Assembly (NCBI RefSeq): GCF_018320785.1
Contig: NC_054869.1
Coordinates: 15,944,698 to 16,008,697, forward strand
Direction: 5' to 3'
Length of the DNA: 64,000 nt
Source of the DNA: Cheilinus undulatus
Lineage: Eukaryota > Chordata > Actinopteri > Labriformes > Labridae
Shown: positions 26,201 to 38,200 of the stretch, in pieces
Layout of the letters: every line of letters begins with the position of its first letter
Numbering within the stretch: the first letter of the stretch is position 1
Notes under the pieces: generated by a model
What the model was told of the DNA's origin: nothing
The model's input: the letters and a program-made list of their open reading frames with translations, nothing else
Database searches by the model: none
Translations under genes and position numbers: made by a program

Positions 26201-29200
26201 AACAAACACGTACACACTCACACAAGCCAACGCATCTCATCCAAATAGCCACACACTAACACATATATGCACACACAGAGTGAAATGAGGCAATGTGATG
26301 TCAAATAACAGCAATAATGTGAAACATCTTCAAATACGATTTCAGAGATTCCAACTGGAGCATTAAAAACTCATTTATATTTTGAAATATTAGCAAAGCA
26401 ATCTAAGGATGCTCAAATGTTGTGTTTAGTTTTCTTTTTAAATCTCAAAGACTTCAAGTTGTTGATGTTTCTGTTAAAAAGATCACATTTATTTTAAACA
26501 CTCTGTTTCTGTCTTCAGTGACTGTCATTTCTTTCCATCATGCCTGTTTTTATTTCATCTTAATATTTCATCCACTAGGGTCACAGAGTATAAAATATGC
26601 ACTATCATACACAAGAATTTTATTTCATGGAGTGCTCTAGCCAGTAGGGAACAGATTGAAAATATCTGCCAGTGCTTAACAGGCTAATATCATCACATTT
26701 TCTCTGTGTATTCCACTGTGAGAAAAGTAAAGGATGGAGAATTTAATTATCCCATCAGATCATGACAATAACCAAGAATTTATCTTGTATAGTTATCTTT
26801 GAAATAGCTGAAGATCCAGGCTTCTCAAATTGCATAATTCAAGATATTTTTTCATGTTCTATAAATGATCTTTGAGTTATGTTTAAATAAGTCTTTGGGG
26901 GACGTTGCTGTAGGCAATGGGAATTTATGATGAAGACCTTCTATGACTGTTGTTCTTGACTGGCGTGTCCTCAGGACCCACCACCACCTCCTCACTGAGA
27001 GACCGCAACCCAAAGCCCTAAAAATTTCCAACAAATCAAACTTATTTCATGAGAAATGTTGGAAAGCCAGCTTTGTCACCCCAAAATAAAACAACCTTTA
27101 TGTAAACATTATCATGGCGAAATGGAATAAAATATCGTATGTCCCCTTTGGGTCTCCGTACAGCTTACAATTGCTTTTTTTCTATGCAAACATTCGAAGC
27201 TCCCCAAAAAAGCTCTGTGGCTCCCTTCAGGTCCCACCCTAAATCAATTATTACTAATTCTGTTACTTTTAATGATTTTTCTTACAGTTCAAGTCATTGA
27301 TTCACAACTTTTTTACTTAAAGCGTGGGGGGTGGGGGGCTGCTAGTAACCATTCATTGACAAAATTTGGGAAAGGGCAGAGCCTTTGAAAAAAAACTCTG
27401 AGGGTGATTGGATGAACATTCTGTCTTTCACATCTTTACGGGCCAATCAGAGCAACAAAACATGTGACGTAGCCACTATAGAACTGCGCCCCTATCGAAG
27501 GAGTAAACTCCATATAGAACTGCATAACACAAACCATGGTGACTGTAGACATGTCAGTACACGACTTTTGTCATTTCTGAAAAGAAAACAACTCACTGCT
27601 GTTCTTTGTTCTTCTTTAATGAAGAAATGTTGTCAAGTTCTGATAAAGCTGGCGCTTTAGCAGCACCCAAGCTAATCTCTTCCACCATAATTGCACCGGC
27701 CTCTTGTTGCTGCTCGCTTACGTCACGACTCTGCTGCGCTCGTAAGTACTGCCCCTCATCGCTGATTGGTCCTGTCACTTTCTAACCAGGCCCAAATGAT
27801 TCAGTCAGGAGCTTTGCAAGATGGATTTGCCAGTGAGAAACACGGAAACAGGCGTATCCATCTGCTTTGCAAGGTTACTTAGGGCCCATACATGCAAGAA
27901 AGTTATGTAACTTCAATTAGTAAATTGAGTAATAGATAGATCGATAGATCAATAGATCGATAGATCAAATACTTTGCTGTGAGAAAATTCATTACAGCCA
28001 GAATATCTGAGCTCAGCTTTGACACCTTCATACATACTAACACAAGCAGACCAAGTGCTTCATAAAAGAAGGAACATTTAATCCAAAACATTTAAAAAAA
28101 AACTCTCTAAAAAGGGTAGGTTACTCAATATTTCTTTTCTTTTAAGTTCAGAGGGTTCTGGATTGATTTATGAAGAAGGGGTTTCACCTTGGAGGTCTAA
28201 AAATATGAGAAGAAGATGCCTAAACTAAGAGAGGTATTTATAATTCCCCGTTATTTCACACAAGAGGCCACCATAGCAAAATATAAACTGTTTGGTTGGG
28301 AAGAGATCCATTATTTAAATGGTATATAGCAGGGCTATACAATTACCTTTAAATTGGGGCCAGTTTCTGAAAAAGGATCCCATATGAAAGGCCTGAGAGA
28401 TATTTCATGACATACAGTATGTGTAATATTTTTTCTAGCTTTTGTCTATCAAAATGTTTTGGATTTTGTCATCCACAAAAACCTCTTAAATTGACAGTGG
28501 TCTTTGCAGTTGGATATGGATTTTTCTTTTTGCCTAAAATCTATGTCAGTAGTGATGCTAATTTCTCTCTCTCTTGTTCTGTTCAACCCTGAAAATGGGT
28601 GCCACTTTTTCAACGTAAGGTCTGCCCCAAAGTCTTCTCGTAGCAAAAAATTTGATCCAAGTGGTGTCAAAGTTAGCCTGAGTTATCAATCAATCAATCA
28701 ATCAAACTTTATTTATAAAGCGCTTTTCATACATGACATGTAACTCAAAGTGCTGTACATGGACAAATTAAAAACATTCCCTCAAACCCACCCACCCCCA
28801 CCTTTTGCGTAATATAGACAATTAGAGTCATTCCCTCACACCCACACACCCGCAACCACCCTACAGACAACAGTTACATGTGCACCCACTTACACCCACT
28901 CACACACACTGTTTCACAAACACACACAAAAATAGTGGACATTAGGCTGAGTACAAGAGGCTGAGTACAGATGAACCAGTTGAGAAAGCGCCATCAGAGG
29001 GGCCGTCTGCACCAGGAGCAGCGAGTCACCCACAGCTACAGGACACCGACGCAGGACCCAGAGGAGGGATGAGGCAGAGACACCAAACCTCCACCAGGAA
29101 CCCACGAGACAGACCCCTGCAGCCATAGCCGACCACCGCTCCCGGTGCAGAGGGCTCCCCCAGAGGAAACACTGGAGATCCTAAAAATGATAAAAGGATA

Positions 29201-32200
29201 AAAATAAGTAAAACCTCAGTACAAATAAAACCTAAGAACTAAAATATAAAATAGCATAACTAAGAAATTAAGGTAGGAAAAGAATAAAATTCATAAATAA
29301 ATACAGATTGAAGGCCTAAAATAAATAAATATCATAAATGAAATAGATAAATATTAATCAAAAGCTAAGCTAAAAAGGTGTGTCTTGAGCCTGCTCTTAA
29401 AAACATGAACGTTCTCTGCGGCCCTGAGCTCCTCTGGCAGGCTGTTCCATAGACGAGGGCCGTAGTGCTGGAAAGACGCCGCCATGAGTGTGTGTCCTGA
29501 CTTTGGGAATGACTAAGAGCCTGCTGCCAGAGGAGCGCAGGGTCCGCGAGGGTTCATAAGGTAAAAGCAGTTCTGAAAGATAAGAAGGCCCAAGACCATT
29601 AAGACATTTAAAACCAGTAAAAGAGCTTTAAAATTGATCCTAAAACACACGGGAGCCAATGCAGTGATTCTAAAACCGGTGTAATGTGGGCCCGCCTCTG
29701 GTCCTAGTCAGGACACGTGCTGCTGAATTTTGGAGTAACTGTAGACCTGAAATATTCTTTTTGGGAAGACCAGAGAGCAGGGCATTACAGTAGTCTATAC
29801 GACTAGAGATAAAAGCAAGCATCAGCGACTCCGTGTTGGATTGAGAGAGAATGGGGCGGACTCAGGCGATGTTCTTTAGATGATAAAAACCTATTTTTGT
29901 TACATTCTTAATGTGTGGAATAAAAGTCAGCTCAGAGTCAAAAATTACACCCAGGTTTTTCACTTGTGATGATGGATTAAAAGACAGTGCTTGTAGTTTG
30001 GGTAAAATTTTCTCTCTCAAGGCCTCAGGACCAATGGCTAAAACCTCAGTTTTGTCCTGGTTGAGCTGGAGAAAGTTTTCTGCCATCCAGGATTTGATAT
30101 CTAAAATGCAGTTAAAAAGAGCATCCATTGGCCTGGTGTCATCAGGAGACATGGAGATGTAAAGCTGTGTATCATCAGCATAACTGTGGAAGTTGATTCC
30201 ATGTCTCCTGATGACACCGCCAAGAGGGAGCATGTACAGGTTAAACAGCACAGGACCTAAAATCGAACCCTGGGGCACACCACATGTGATTTTATGGACT
30301 TTGGAGGAGCATGTGTCTACACTTACCATGAATGTTCTGTCTGTGAGGTAGGAAGTAAACCATTTGTGTACAGTACCAGAGAGGCCGACCAGATGTTTGA
30401 GTCTATTTAAAAGAATAGTGTGGTCTACTGTATCGAAGGCAGCACTTAGATCCAGCAGAACCAACACCGTCACCTTTTGTGAATCATAATTTAATCTAAA
30501 ATCATTTAAAATCTTTGTCAAGGCCGTCTCTGTACTGTGGTTTACCCTAAAACCAGACTGACATTCTTCATGAATACCATGTGTGTCTAAAAAATAATTC
30601 AGCTGAATAAAAACAAGTTTCTCTAAAATTTTACTTAAAAATGGTAAGTTAGACACTGGTCTGTAATTGTTAAAGTCATTAAAATCTAAATTGCTCTTCT
30701 TCAACAGAGGCCTCACCACTGCCGCTTTAAAGGCAGCGGGAAAGACCCCCGTCTGAAGTGAACAGTTCATCATGTTTAAAAGCTCATCTCTAAAAGATCC
30801 ATAAAATGACTTAAAAAATGAGGTTGGAATTGGATCTAAAAGACATGTGGTGGGCTTCACTGAGGAGAAAACTTCATCAAGCATCTCAGCATTAACCAGG
30901 ACAAAACTGTCCAGTGTTTCCTCTGGTAAAGATAAAAACTCAGACGTGTTAAAAGCAGAGGTTCGGCTGGATAAAATATCACATCTGATAGTGTCAATCT
31001 TTCCCCCGAAGTGGGCTGCAAACTCCTCACAGAGAGTGTTTGTGGGGGTTATTTGAAGTTGAATAAAATCAGGGTTAAAAAGATGGTCAATGGTGGAGAA
31101 GAGAACTTTTGGGTTATTTTTATGGTTTGTGATTATTTTAGCAAAGTATGAATTTCTGGCATTTCTGACTGCAAAATTGTAGGCTTTTAGATGTTCATTG
31201 TATATTTGAAAATTTACTGTTATTTTACTTTTCCTCCATTTTCTTTCTGCCGCTCTGCAGTTTCTTTTCAGTTTTTTGACTTCATTTCTCCATGGGGCTA
31301 TAGGCTTAGGGCGAGCCTTTTTCAATTTAAGTGGAGCAACTGAATTAAGTGCGTATTGAAGTCTACTGGTAAAATTATCAACGATAAAATCACAGGGGGC
31401 AGGTAAAACAACTGGAGGATATTTTTCTAAAACTTGAATAAAATTTGCAGCCACTTCAGGGGTCAGATGACGCTTCCTCACAGTTCTCACAGAGGTCTCC
31501 GCTGGATAAAAGCGGTGATATTAAAAACACACAGTAGTGGTCAGAGACAGTTGTCAACAACAGACGACACACTGGTGGACAGGCCATAGGTGATGACCAG
31601 GTCCAGAGTGTGTCCTCTGTTGTGAGTTGGCTGCATGACGTGCTGAGTAAAATCCATATAGTTAAGAATATTTAAAAATTCACTTGCAACAGGGTCTAAA
31701 ATGTTATCTATGTGCAGGTTAAAATCACCGATTAAAATAATCATATTGTAAGAATTGTGTAAAATTGATAAAAACTCTGAAAACTGTGGGATAAAAAGAC
31801 TGCACCTTTTTGGTGGTCTGTACACTGTCACGCATAAAATTGTAGGGTTGTTAAAAACAATAGAGTGGTATTCAAAACTTGTGTAATGTTCAAATAAAAT
31901 AGGTTTGGTTGGCAAAGTGTTTGTACTAATAGAAGCAGTGCCACCTCCCCTTTTACCACTCCTAGTTGAAAATGCAAAGTTAAAATTAGGTGGGGAGGCC
32001 TCAGTGAGAACAACTGGTGCATCTGCACCCAGCCATGTTTCAGTTAAAAATAAGCAGTCAAGTTTGTGCTCTAAAATCAGGTCATTTATAATAAAAGTCT
32101 TGTTCAGCAGAGAGCGGACGTTTAAGAGGGCCATGTTTATGGTAAGGGGGGGCTGATTAACTGTAGGATTTTGTGGTAAGTGGGTTTTAGGGACAGATCT

Positions 32201-35200
32201 GAGATTATTAAAGTTAATGGAAGATTTGTGGGAGGTTTTACAGATAGGCCGCTCTCTGCTGATGATTACTGGAATGTGGAATGAACAGGAATTATTTGAG
32301 TCTATTGGAACATCAGTGGATGATGAGGGGGAGCTGTATTGGCTATATTGTCATGCAGATTCCAGTGTGAGTTCTATGTTGTGTGAAAGAAGGCGGGATC
32401 CAGAGAAATTGGGATGTAAACGGTCCTTTTTGAATAGTCCGGGTCTCTTGAAAAATGTAAGGAAGTTGTCAACATATGGGATTTGGTTTGCAGTGCAGTA
32501 TGATTTGAGGAATGTGTGTAAGAGTCTCAAGCGGCTGAATTTGATGTCCCCGAAACGAGGTGGTGGAAGTGGTCCTGAAACTATTATCTGTTTGTTTAAA
32601 CTGTGGATTGTGGTGATGAGGGTTATGAAGTCGTCCTTAAGTGTCTCTGACTGTTGTAATCTTAGATCATTGATGCCAGCGTGAACTACTACTGTTGATA
32701 CGGAGGGGTGGTGACGGAGGATGTTTGGGGCGGAGTCTGTGATGTTTTTGACAAGTGCACCTGGGTGACAGCAGGTGTGGCCCTTGTTCACTCTCACGTG
32801 CCGAACCATTGAAGTGCCGAGGACCAGTACAGATGGGGCAGGCCTGGGTGCTGAGTTACGGGTTTCCGCCGAGCGAGCAGGACTCCGCAGCGCCATGGGA
32901 CCGTCCGCAGGAGCCGAGGCACCTCCGTGCTCACACCGAGCGCTCCCGCTCGGCATGCGCAAGGAGGGCGCAGCAGCGGAGCCTCCCAACCCACAGCGCG
33001 CGGGCGAGCGTGGCATGGGGATGGAAGGAGCGGAGGAGCCCCCCGGCGCACACCCAGTTGCCTGACCAGGCATGTGCGGGGGAGCAGCGGAGTCCCTGGA
33101 TGGCGCTGCAGTTGGTGGTGGTTGGCGTAGCGACGGAAACTCGCTCTCATGCAGTAGCCCCAGAGGTGGTGGTGACCTGCAGTCCATACCTGGCACCCCG
33201 CGCCTGCTAGATGTAGGAGCCGGGGTGAAATGCAGCTGCCCGGTGCGAGTTTTGACCGCGGAGCCACGGGACTGAGGGCGGACTTGAGGGGGCAACACGG
33301 TTCGACCTGCTGTCAGTGAAGGAAACTCCTCGTGGTCCAGGACATTAAATTTATTCCCCAGAGCAAGGTCTCCGGTGGGAGGGGAGCAGGACAGCCGGCT
33401 GCCCCGCGTCCTGCGGCCATTGCGTGCCCCGACAACAATCCATGGGTCCGACACTGGAGTGGAGCTGATCAGGCCTTTAGGTCTGGCCCCTTGTTGAATC
33501 CAGCGGTGTTCATCTGGATCTTTACCAGGGCGGGAAGAGGAGGGCCGGGACTCAGAGGCAGAGGAGTACTGGGCTGTGTCTGCTAGCTGGGCGCTGGTGG
33601 CGTCGGCTCGGGTCTTGCCTAAGATTACGTCCGGGTCTCTTTCTTCATGGATTTTTATTAAAGTGGATATCTGCTGTTCGAGCTCGGCCACCTTCTGGCT
33701 CAGACCGGCACAACTGTCACATATGGATGTGGAGGTAAGTGAAGGCATGGCTCACCTGTAGCCTGTCGGCTAGGTTTGTTTTCAGTTTAACGGCGTATTG
33801 TCCTTTGTGGTTTTGACGATAAAATCCAGGCATCCAGTGGTTAAAAGCACGAATCCGGATAAAAACAAAGTTAAAAGCTGCCGCAGTCTTCACTAGATCC
33901 CAAAAGTTTCTTAAAATCAGGTAAAAACTGTTTGTTTGGGAGATCGGTCTTCCTAGTTACTTCCTAGTAACAGACGCCGACGCATGCGCAGCTTGAAATA
34001 CATTGTCAAGGTTTTCTTCGACACCGATATGCACTTCATTACAGAGTAAGCACACGGACCTTACACAAAACATATATAAATACATACTGTTCTCTGTCTC
34101 TGCAAGTAGAAGAAACATTTTGATTGGTTGTCTGGCTTATGTGCTGGCAAAAACATGTCCTTAGGTACCTAAATGTATGAGCTGAGATAGGGGAGTTTAA
34201 AACAGTGCATGTGCCAGGCAGGAATAAGAGACTATGTATAAACAAAGCCTACTATCATCAGCTTAAGGCATAACTTCATGTGCACTCACTGCATATAATT
34301 AACTTATAAAGCATTTGAGTGCAACTGAATAAAACATGACATGGGTTTCCTTCTGTTCTTTCAGAAAATGCTTCTTTTCCAGTCTTCATAAAACAAGGAC
34401 ACTTTGCGTTTATTAGAGAGGAGCTGGAGGTGAATTTTGTTCCAGTGTTGTTTGCACACTTCATTGTTGAACTGTTTCATTAGGACAGATGCCCAATTCA
34501 GTTTTTATTCCTTGTTTTTATTCCCACATGCCCCTCTCTTTACTTCTTCTGCTATCAGAAATTGTTTTAATAACAACAACAAACTGATGTCAGAAAAGGT
34601 TTAATAATGTATTTTCATTCATGGTGCTTTAAAGGGGGTAAAGATAGGCTGTTAGTATTTATTTACTTATTGTTTGCTGCTTGATCTCAATGGCTATGTT
34701 ATCTCACTGTGTGCTGATCAGACAGTAAAGAGTGTCCAGTATGGCTGCAATGATATCCATGGGCTCCATGATAGAAACACCTTGTCATGCTACTCTGGCT
34801 GACAGGATGATCTGACATTTTTGGTTATTCTGACTAAGTTGAAACCCTACAAAACAGCTTAATATTATCCATGAGATCTGTTCAGCTTTACTGACTCCAC
34901 AGTAAGTTTTATACACAGATTATAGACTAATTTAGAGCCCAAAATAACCACCATATGTTGATTGAGAAAAAAGGGTTGATATTAGTTTAAATGTTTTTAT
35001 GCAGCTGATGATTGTAGGGCCTGTTGCAGCACCCAGCACCTACTAACAATAAACTTCAAATCAATTTTTTTTAGGATTTACCCCCAGGAAGGAGAGTTAA
35101 AGTGTTTTTAAACTGCACTTTGCTGCAGATTACATTACAATGAGCGCCACAAATTATATTTTGACTTCAGGGAAGGCCATATTAAGTTGCCATTTATAGT

Positions 35201-38200
35201 ATAAGCACATCTGAAAAGTAGTCCTTTTGTAACGAGTCTTTATGTAATAAATTAGGCCAACATCATTTACAGTATTTCTGTTATCACTTTTTTAGCATCT
35301 TTAAACAAAAGCAGCGGTGCTGCTGCTAGAAACAGACACACACTCTTAAATCATAACAAACATGCGCACATCACACAGCAGATTTTTGTCCCTATGCAAA
35401 TTAAAATGATAGCATTGTTATTTTTGGATACCTGGGGATATGGTGTTACCACGCAATTTTAGATCTATTGCACGTAAGGAAGACATCCCCCTTCTAACCA
35501 TGTCACCTTTTGCACTTTCTGTCATTAAAACAATCGGTGACAATGTTACTAGAGGCCCGAGGTCAGGGAGATCACAGGGAGTATGACCTGATCACTTAAA
35601 AATCCATCCATCCTTCTATTTTCTATACCCATTATCTCAGGGCTGCAGGGCAAGAAGGTTCCTGGTTCTCTGTGGGTTCTCACCGGGTACTCCGGCTTCC
35701 TCCCACCACCAAAAACATGCTCATCAGGTTAATGGGTGACTCCAAATTGGCTGTAGGTCTGAGTGTGGGCGTGCCTGGGTGTCTGTCTCTACAAGTCCAA
35801 TGACAGCTTGGATAGGTTCCAGACCCCCCCCGCGACCCCCAACAGGATAAGCAGTATAGACGATGAACACTTTGAGGATTTGAAATAGAAAAAAACGTTC
35901 TTCAAGGTTAGGTATTTGAGTACCTATTAGATTTAAAAGTCTGTCAATGGGAAGTAGAACTACACCAACTCTGTAAGAGACAAATGAAAGAGTGAAATAA
36001 CAGAAGTGGAGTGGTATTACACGTGCAGAACACAGATGAGAACTTCTAGCTCTAGCTACTGAAATTCAAATGAAGGAATGTTGTTAGATGTGTTTTTATC
36101 GGCCCTAGTTCAAAGAAAAGATTTTCACTGGTTTCAGCCCTGCTGGAAACTGTGTGAAGAGCAGGATGTTGATCACACCCATGTTTACTGGCATTGTATG
36201 AAAATAACCATGTATTGGGAAGAAGTGTGGAAAGGAATGAAAACAACATTAGGATATGAACTTTCCATGTCTTCTGAGGTATTATGTCTGAGTAGATATG
36301 ATATGGAGAAATTTAGACATGCTTTACGGCTTCAACAAGATCCAAGTTCCTGAAAATGGAGCAAGTGGATTGACTTTTAATCCCTTCACAAAACGTGAAG
36401 AGAATTGGCTGACTAAAAGGAAGGCTAATTGACTACCTTTTCTGACAACAAGCTTTGTATTCTACATTTGCTTTGATGTTACTGAAAAAAGCAAATAAAA
36501 TAGAAGTACAAAAACAAGTCCGTCAATGGAAAAAAGGTTTCCATTTTTGCGAGTCATGCAGAGGCTTGTTTTGTCACGCCAGTGAAACTGGCCAATGATA
36601 GCACAGAGCGCTCTGCACATTATACATCACAAATGTAAACAATCAAAATGGCAAAGTGAAAGAAGAATGATGAAGCTGGTGCTGTGAGATGAAACTATGA
36701 GACAGAGGAAATGTTTGTTGAGCTCTGTGAACAACATCCTGACTTTATGATGTGTCATAGAGGGATGACCATGACAACTGAAAACATAGAAATGTTGGCG
36801 AGACACAGCTGACATACTTCAGCAACCTGATGAGTTACTGGCATTAGCATGAACATCAAGCCAGCATCATTCATAATAAAAACGGGTATAGACAAAGTAC
36901 AGTAAATACGTGTTAGTCTTCTTCTAGGTGTTGTCTAGCCCTGCCCCTCTTCCTTCCAGTGCCACCACATTGCTCATGGTGATTGATAGTGTAGCTCTGT
37001 GCAGTGTGTCATGTCTGCTGATCAGGTAAGGGAATGAATTTATAGCTCTGTGATCACTTAATCCAACATAGTGACCTTCTTAACAGGTAGTCTACCCTCA
37101 GTTTTAGAGATATGGTTTTGTCTCCCCTTTCAACTGTTGCTGACCAAGTTTTTTGATACGCTTGAGTTAAAAAACAAACATTTTTATGAAGATAAATGAT
37201 TAAGAAACTGTTATTGTTTTAGTTGATCTATTCAAATCTGACTTTGCCAACTGCAAAGCAGACAAAGCCTTATATCCCCCTTGAGATCTCTAAAGGCCTG
37301 AGTGGTACCAAGTCCCCAGGTTAGGATCAAATACCTCTATCATCATGTTATCCTTTGAGGTCATGCCTGTAAAATGTGCTCTTTTCAATCAAAATCTGCA
37401 GTACAAATAACACAATGAAGTCATTTCTTCAAAAAATAAATCAATACTATCTTGAATATTGGATTTTTAAATATTAGGTCCAGTGGATTTGGTTTGGCTG
37501 CCTGGTAAATTATTATCAGGCTGGTCCACATGAAGGCTTCAAACTGTTCAAACTGATTCTTGCATTTGGAATGACCCAGAAGAGTTTCTACTTACAGCAT
37601 TGGACACTTGACTTCTGTCTGCAATGTCAATGGGCACAACAGAGACTTCCTGCCATGTGGAGCTGTCTAATTTGTGAACCTGAACAGATCAAACACAACA
37701 AAACAATTTATAGAAAATCAAAAACTCAAATGTGAGGTTAAATCAGAGATTTTCTGAAAAAGACTGGCAGATACTCACATTTTCTTGTGTTCCAAGGTCA
37801 GGTTTGTGCCATGTCTCAATCTTAATGATGAAGTTGTCTTTCATATACTCATTCTGGAGGAGAGTTGGAGGGGAATTGGATTTAAAGTACTGAATGTCTA
37901 AAAAGTAAAATCAGTAAATGTAAACACATTTAATTGTGTTGTAGAAATATGATAATAATGGAAGAAACATAAAGAAAACTGTCAAAAGGCATCTTACCTC
38001 CACAACTGGGTCAAAGTTAGGCACAAGGGGAAGAGTAAAAGAAAAAAGTCATTACATATAAATAGAAATGGCATTTGAAATCCTAATAAAAGAAAATTAA
38101 TGGTCATATGGCAATAAACACAAATAAGTTTAACCATGAAAAAGACAAAGGTAAAAAGATCGGAGAGGAAGACTCACTGGTTTTGCAGTAGGGGTAAGCA

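Larger units (their letters stand above)
28685..33985 (-). mobile_element. Near-full-length L2/CR1-like LINE, broken
   Basis: Non-LTR retrotransposon on the minus strand, in sense orientation within pitpnb. The 3' end is an ATCA tail at 28685-28703. Reading 5' to 3' it has a short GC-rich leader (about 33985-33749), ORF1 (33748-32351) with an esterase domain, then ORF2 with an AP endonuclease (about 32134-31541) and reverse transcriptase (31490-29862). An esterase-type ORF1 is typical of CR1/L2 elements, for example zebrafish ZfL2. ORF2 is interrupted between endonuclease and reverse transcriptase, and again by a TGA at 29862-29864 after which the same frame stays readable. The 5' boundary and target duplication are not resolved. 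Confidence 0.85.
21234..37595 (-). other. Large (16.4 kb) repeat-rich pitpnb intron
   Basis: The longest intron of the gene and the main repeat sink. It contains a piggyBac-like end (21975-22107), a hAT MITE (22739-23458), a Harbinger-like pair (23797-24455 and 36590-37095), dispersed family 1 copies B and C, a near-full-length LINE (28685-33985), a SINE-like repeat (35605-35870) and an L1-type fragment (36100-36330). Stretches between these show nothing recognisable. Confidence 0.7.

Noticed and set aside
29911..30162. Plus-strand frames over the LINE region as genes
   Set aside because: They are antisense shadows of the reverse transcriptase and other LINE frames, without motifs of their own.
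32217..33275. Plus-strand frames of up to 155 residues opposite LINE ORF1
   Set aside because: Antisense shadows of a GC-rich, low-complexity coding region.
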